From: Cognatundibacterium luofuense
GTDB taxonomy: Bacteria; Pseudomonadota; Gammaproteobacteria; Burkholderiales; Burkholderiaceae_D
NCBI RefSeq assembly: GCF_018139685.1
Contig: NZ_JAGSPN010000007.1
Coordinates: forward strand, 62,001 to 126,000
DNA: 64,000 nucleotides
Reading direction: 5' to 3'
The position numbers and the translations under genes are program-made. The notes under the pieces were generated by a model, which was not told where the DNA came from, did not search any database, and saw only the letters and a list, made by a program, of their open reading frames with translations. Of this stretch, positions 62,843 to 64,000 are shown one piece after another (the first letter of the stretch is position 1; each line of letters opens with the position of its first letter).

Positions 62843-63544
62843 TTATGCTGGCGTCGCTTTTTTAATGCGGCGTTCCAGCCTTTCTATGTCTTTCTTGACG
62901 CCGATGCCATTGAACAGATCCAGTGCGCGTTGCAGGTGCTGCAGCGCCTCCCCTGCTATTGGCAACTGCTCTGGTGTCAGGTCTTCTTCACCAATGCTGG
63001 CAATGCAGGCATAGCCCAGTGCTTTGTACAGCTTGGCTCTGGCCTGATCTGGCGCATCTGCACCCGTCGTGAGTTGCTCTACCTGTTTCAGAATGCCGAT
63101 TGCATCCACCCCGGGTATGTCTGCGCCCTGTATGAAGGCATCCGGGATTTCATCCAGCAGCAGGGTTGCTGTGTCGCGGTTGTACTGGTCCGGCAGTTTG
63201 AGTTTGTGATGCAGAACGTACTGTGCAATTTGCAGCGCACGCGCAAAATCACCCACGTCGATATGCCAGACGAAGACCGTGGTTAAGACGGTGTCTTGCG
63301 CCCCGCTGCCGGCGGATAGCGCGCCATCAATCCAGCTTTGATATTCCGGCAGGAGTTCGCGTTTGACTTCGATTTTGCGTTGTATCGACTGGATTTGTTT
63401 CAGGCGCTGACGGTCTGTGATGAGCTTGGCACACATCAGATCGTAAGCGCTGCCTGTAACGACGCTGCCCGGTGCTGCGGTGGCTGCGGCCATTGCTGCC
63501 AGCGTGCGCTGGTAGTGCTGTTGTGCGGGACTGGTGCGCGCCAT
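62843..63544 (-). CDS. M: Terminase small subunit M (endonuclease)
   Basis: P2 gpM family terminase endonuclease subunit, 233 residues: PAQQHYQRTLAAMAAATAAP, SAYDLMCAKLITDRQRLKQI, QSIQRKIEVKRELLPEYQSW and the acidic-rich VLTTVFVWHIDVGDFARALQ, all characteristic of the family. The C-terminus is a helical RLERRIKKATPA. It cleaves cos sites with P. Confidence 0.93.
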   Translation of the reverse strand: MARTSPAQQHYQRTLAAMAAATAAPGSVVTGSAYDLMCAKLITDRQRLKQIQSIQRKIEVKRELLPEYQSWIDGALSAGSGAQDTVLTTVFVWHIDVGDFARALQIAQYVLHHKLKLPDQYNRDTATLLLDEIPDAFIQGADIPGVDAIGILKQVEQLTTGADAPDQARAKLYKALGYACIASIGEEDLTPEQLPIAGEALQHLQRALDLFNGIGVKKDIERLERRIKKATPA

Positions 63545-63546
63545 GA

Positions 63547-64000
63547 TTAATCTACCAGTTCAATGTGTTCGATCATGGCTGCCATGCCGTAGTCTTCGAT
63601 CACGTAGGCATCATTGGACGATTCGTAGTTTTCAATACGATCGCGTTTTGGATTTTCAATCACGTGGCGGCGGCGTGCACCTTCCTGAAAGTAAATGGAG
63701 AGGTTATCGAAGCGCGTGATCAGGATGGCGTTGGCCGGGAAGAATGGCACAGTGACAGCCTGCAGCCCGCCGATGCGCTTTTGGCTGATGACGACGTCTG
63801 CAGCCAGTGTTTCGACGTTGCCCTGCTGCTTATTGACCAGCGGGAAGTATTTATCGTGCATCAGCTCGCGGCCAACGATGGCAACCAGTTGGGTATCGTC
63901 GCGGAACCATGGATCGATCATGGTGATGGCATCGAACACGGCGGCATCCAGATTGGCATAGTCGCCACCGTTACCCACTTTGACGGTGCCTGGTGTTTTG
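63547..64000 (-). CDS. N: Major capsid protein N, C-terminal part (start outside window)
   Basis: P2 gpN family major capsid precursor; the 5' end lies beyond base 64000. The visible 151 codons contain KVGNGGDYANLDAAVFDAIT, FRDDTQLVAIVGRELMHDKY, FPLVNKQQGNVETLAADVVI, VPFFPANAILITRFDNLSIY and the C-terminal RRHVIENPKRDRIENYESSN, all family-typical. The frame runs open to 64000, beyond the internal GTG at 63978. Its place after M agrees with P2 order. Confidence 0.93.
   Translation of the reverse strand, partial: KTPGTVKVGNGGDYANLDAAVFDAITMIDPWFRDDTQLVAIVGRELMHDKYFPLVNKQQGNVETLAADVVISQKRIGGLQAVTVPFFPANAILITRFDNLSIYFQEGARRRHVIENPKRDRIENYESSNDAYVIEDYGMAAMIEHIELVD

Overview
The window comes from a betaproteobacterium, most likely a Burkholderiales/Oxalobacteraceae-type organism of moderate GC. 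The clues are a cbb3 oxidase operon (ccoNOQP-ccoG), the ppiD / tRNA-Asp / tRNA-Val / hupB order, a nadA-nadC pair with a separate nadB, cheV and ppnN. The genus call is inference from gene content only.

Chromosomal part (1 to about 30,473). On the minus strand: ccoG (cut by the window edge), ccoP, ccoQ, ccoO and ccoN, driven by an FNR-type promoter at 4580-4621, then ppiD, two tRNAs and hupB. On the plus strand: nadB, a gene-poor stretch of about 640 bases with an orphan terminator, and a four-gene ABC exporter operon with one double-length and one normal-length membrane-fusion protein. Next come an AT-rich orphan RelA/SpoT-type synthetase gene, a LytS/LytTR two-component system with a small membrane protein, two paralogous exported proteins, nadC and nadA, a secreted M13 metallopeptidase and a CocE/NonD hydrolase, a small exported protein, cheV, ppnN, and the initiator tRNA-fMet.

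Prophage part (about 30,507 to beyond 64,000). A P2-like (Peduovirus-type) prophage is inserted at the 3' half of tRNA-fMet, using a large serine recombinase instead of the usual tyrosine integrase. Its early operon runs leftward: ribbon-helix-helix-like small proteins, an Ogr/Delta zinc-finger activator, a primase-helicase, a small HTH protein and the recombinase. It starts from a near-consensus promoter whose spacer holds a perfect operator-like palindrome, opposite a rightward repressor gene. The late genes run leftward from the right edge in P2 order: N, M, L, X, holin, endolysin, R, S, V, W, J, I, H, FI, FII, E/E+E', T, U, D. The programmed -1 frameshift site in E is intact. A Com-like/adenine methylase pair sits antisense between S and V.

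Between the repressor and gene D (about 37.7-46.3 kb) lies an AT-richer cargo block: exported proteins and lipoproteins, a 105-bp element with terminal inverted repeats, an OLD-family ATPase/TOPRIM nuclease paired with a Swt1-HEPN-like protein (R-x4-H motif), a membrane protein that shares a peptide and an upstream DNA motif with the repressor gene, a stand-alone CZB zinc-sensor protein and a GAF-GGDEF diguanylate cyclase. The OLD plus HEPN pair is the best candidate for an undescribed system, probably anti-phage defence carried by the prophage.
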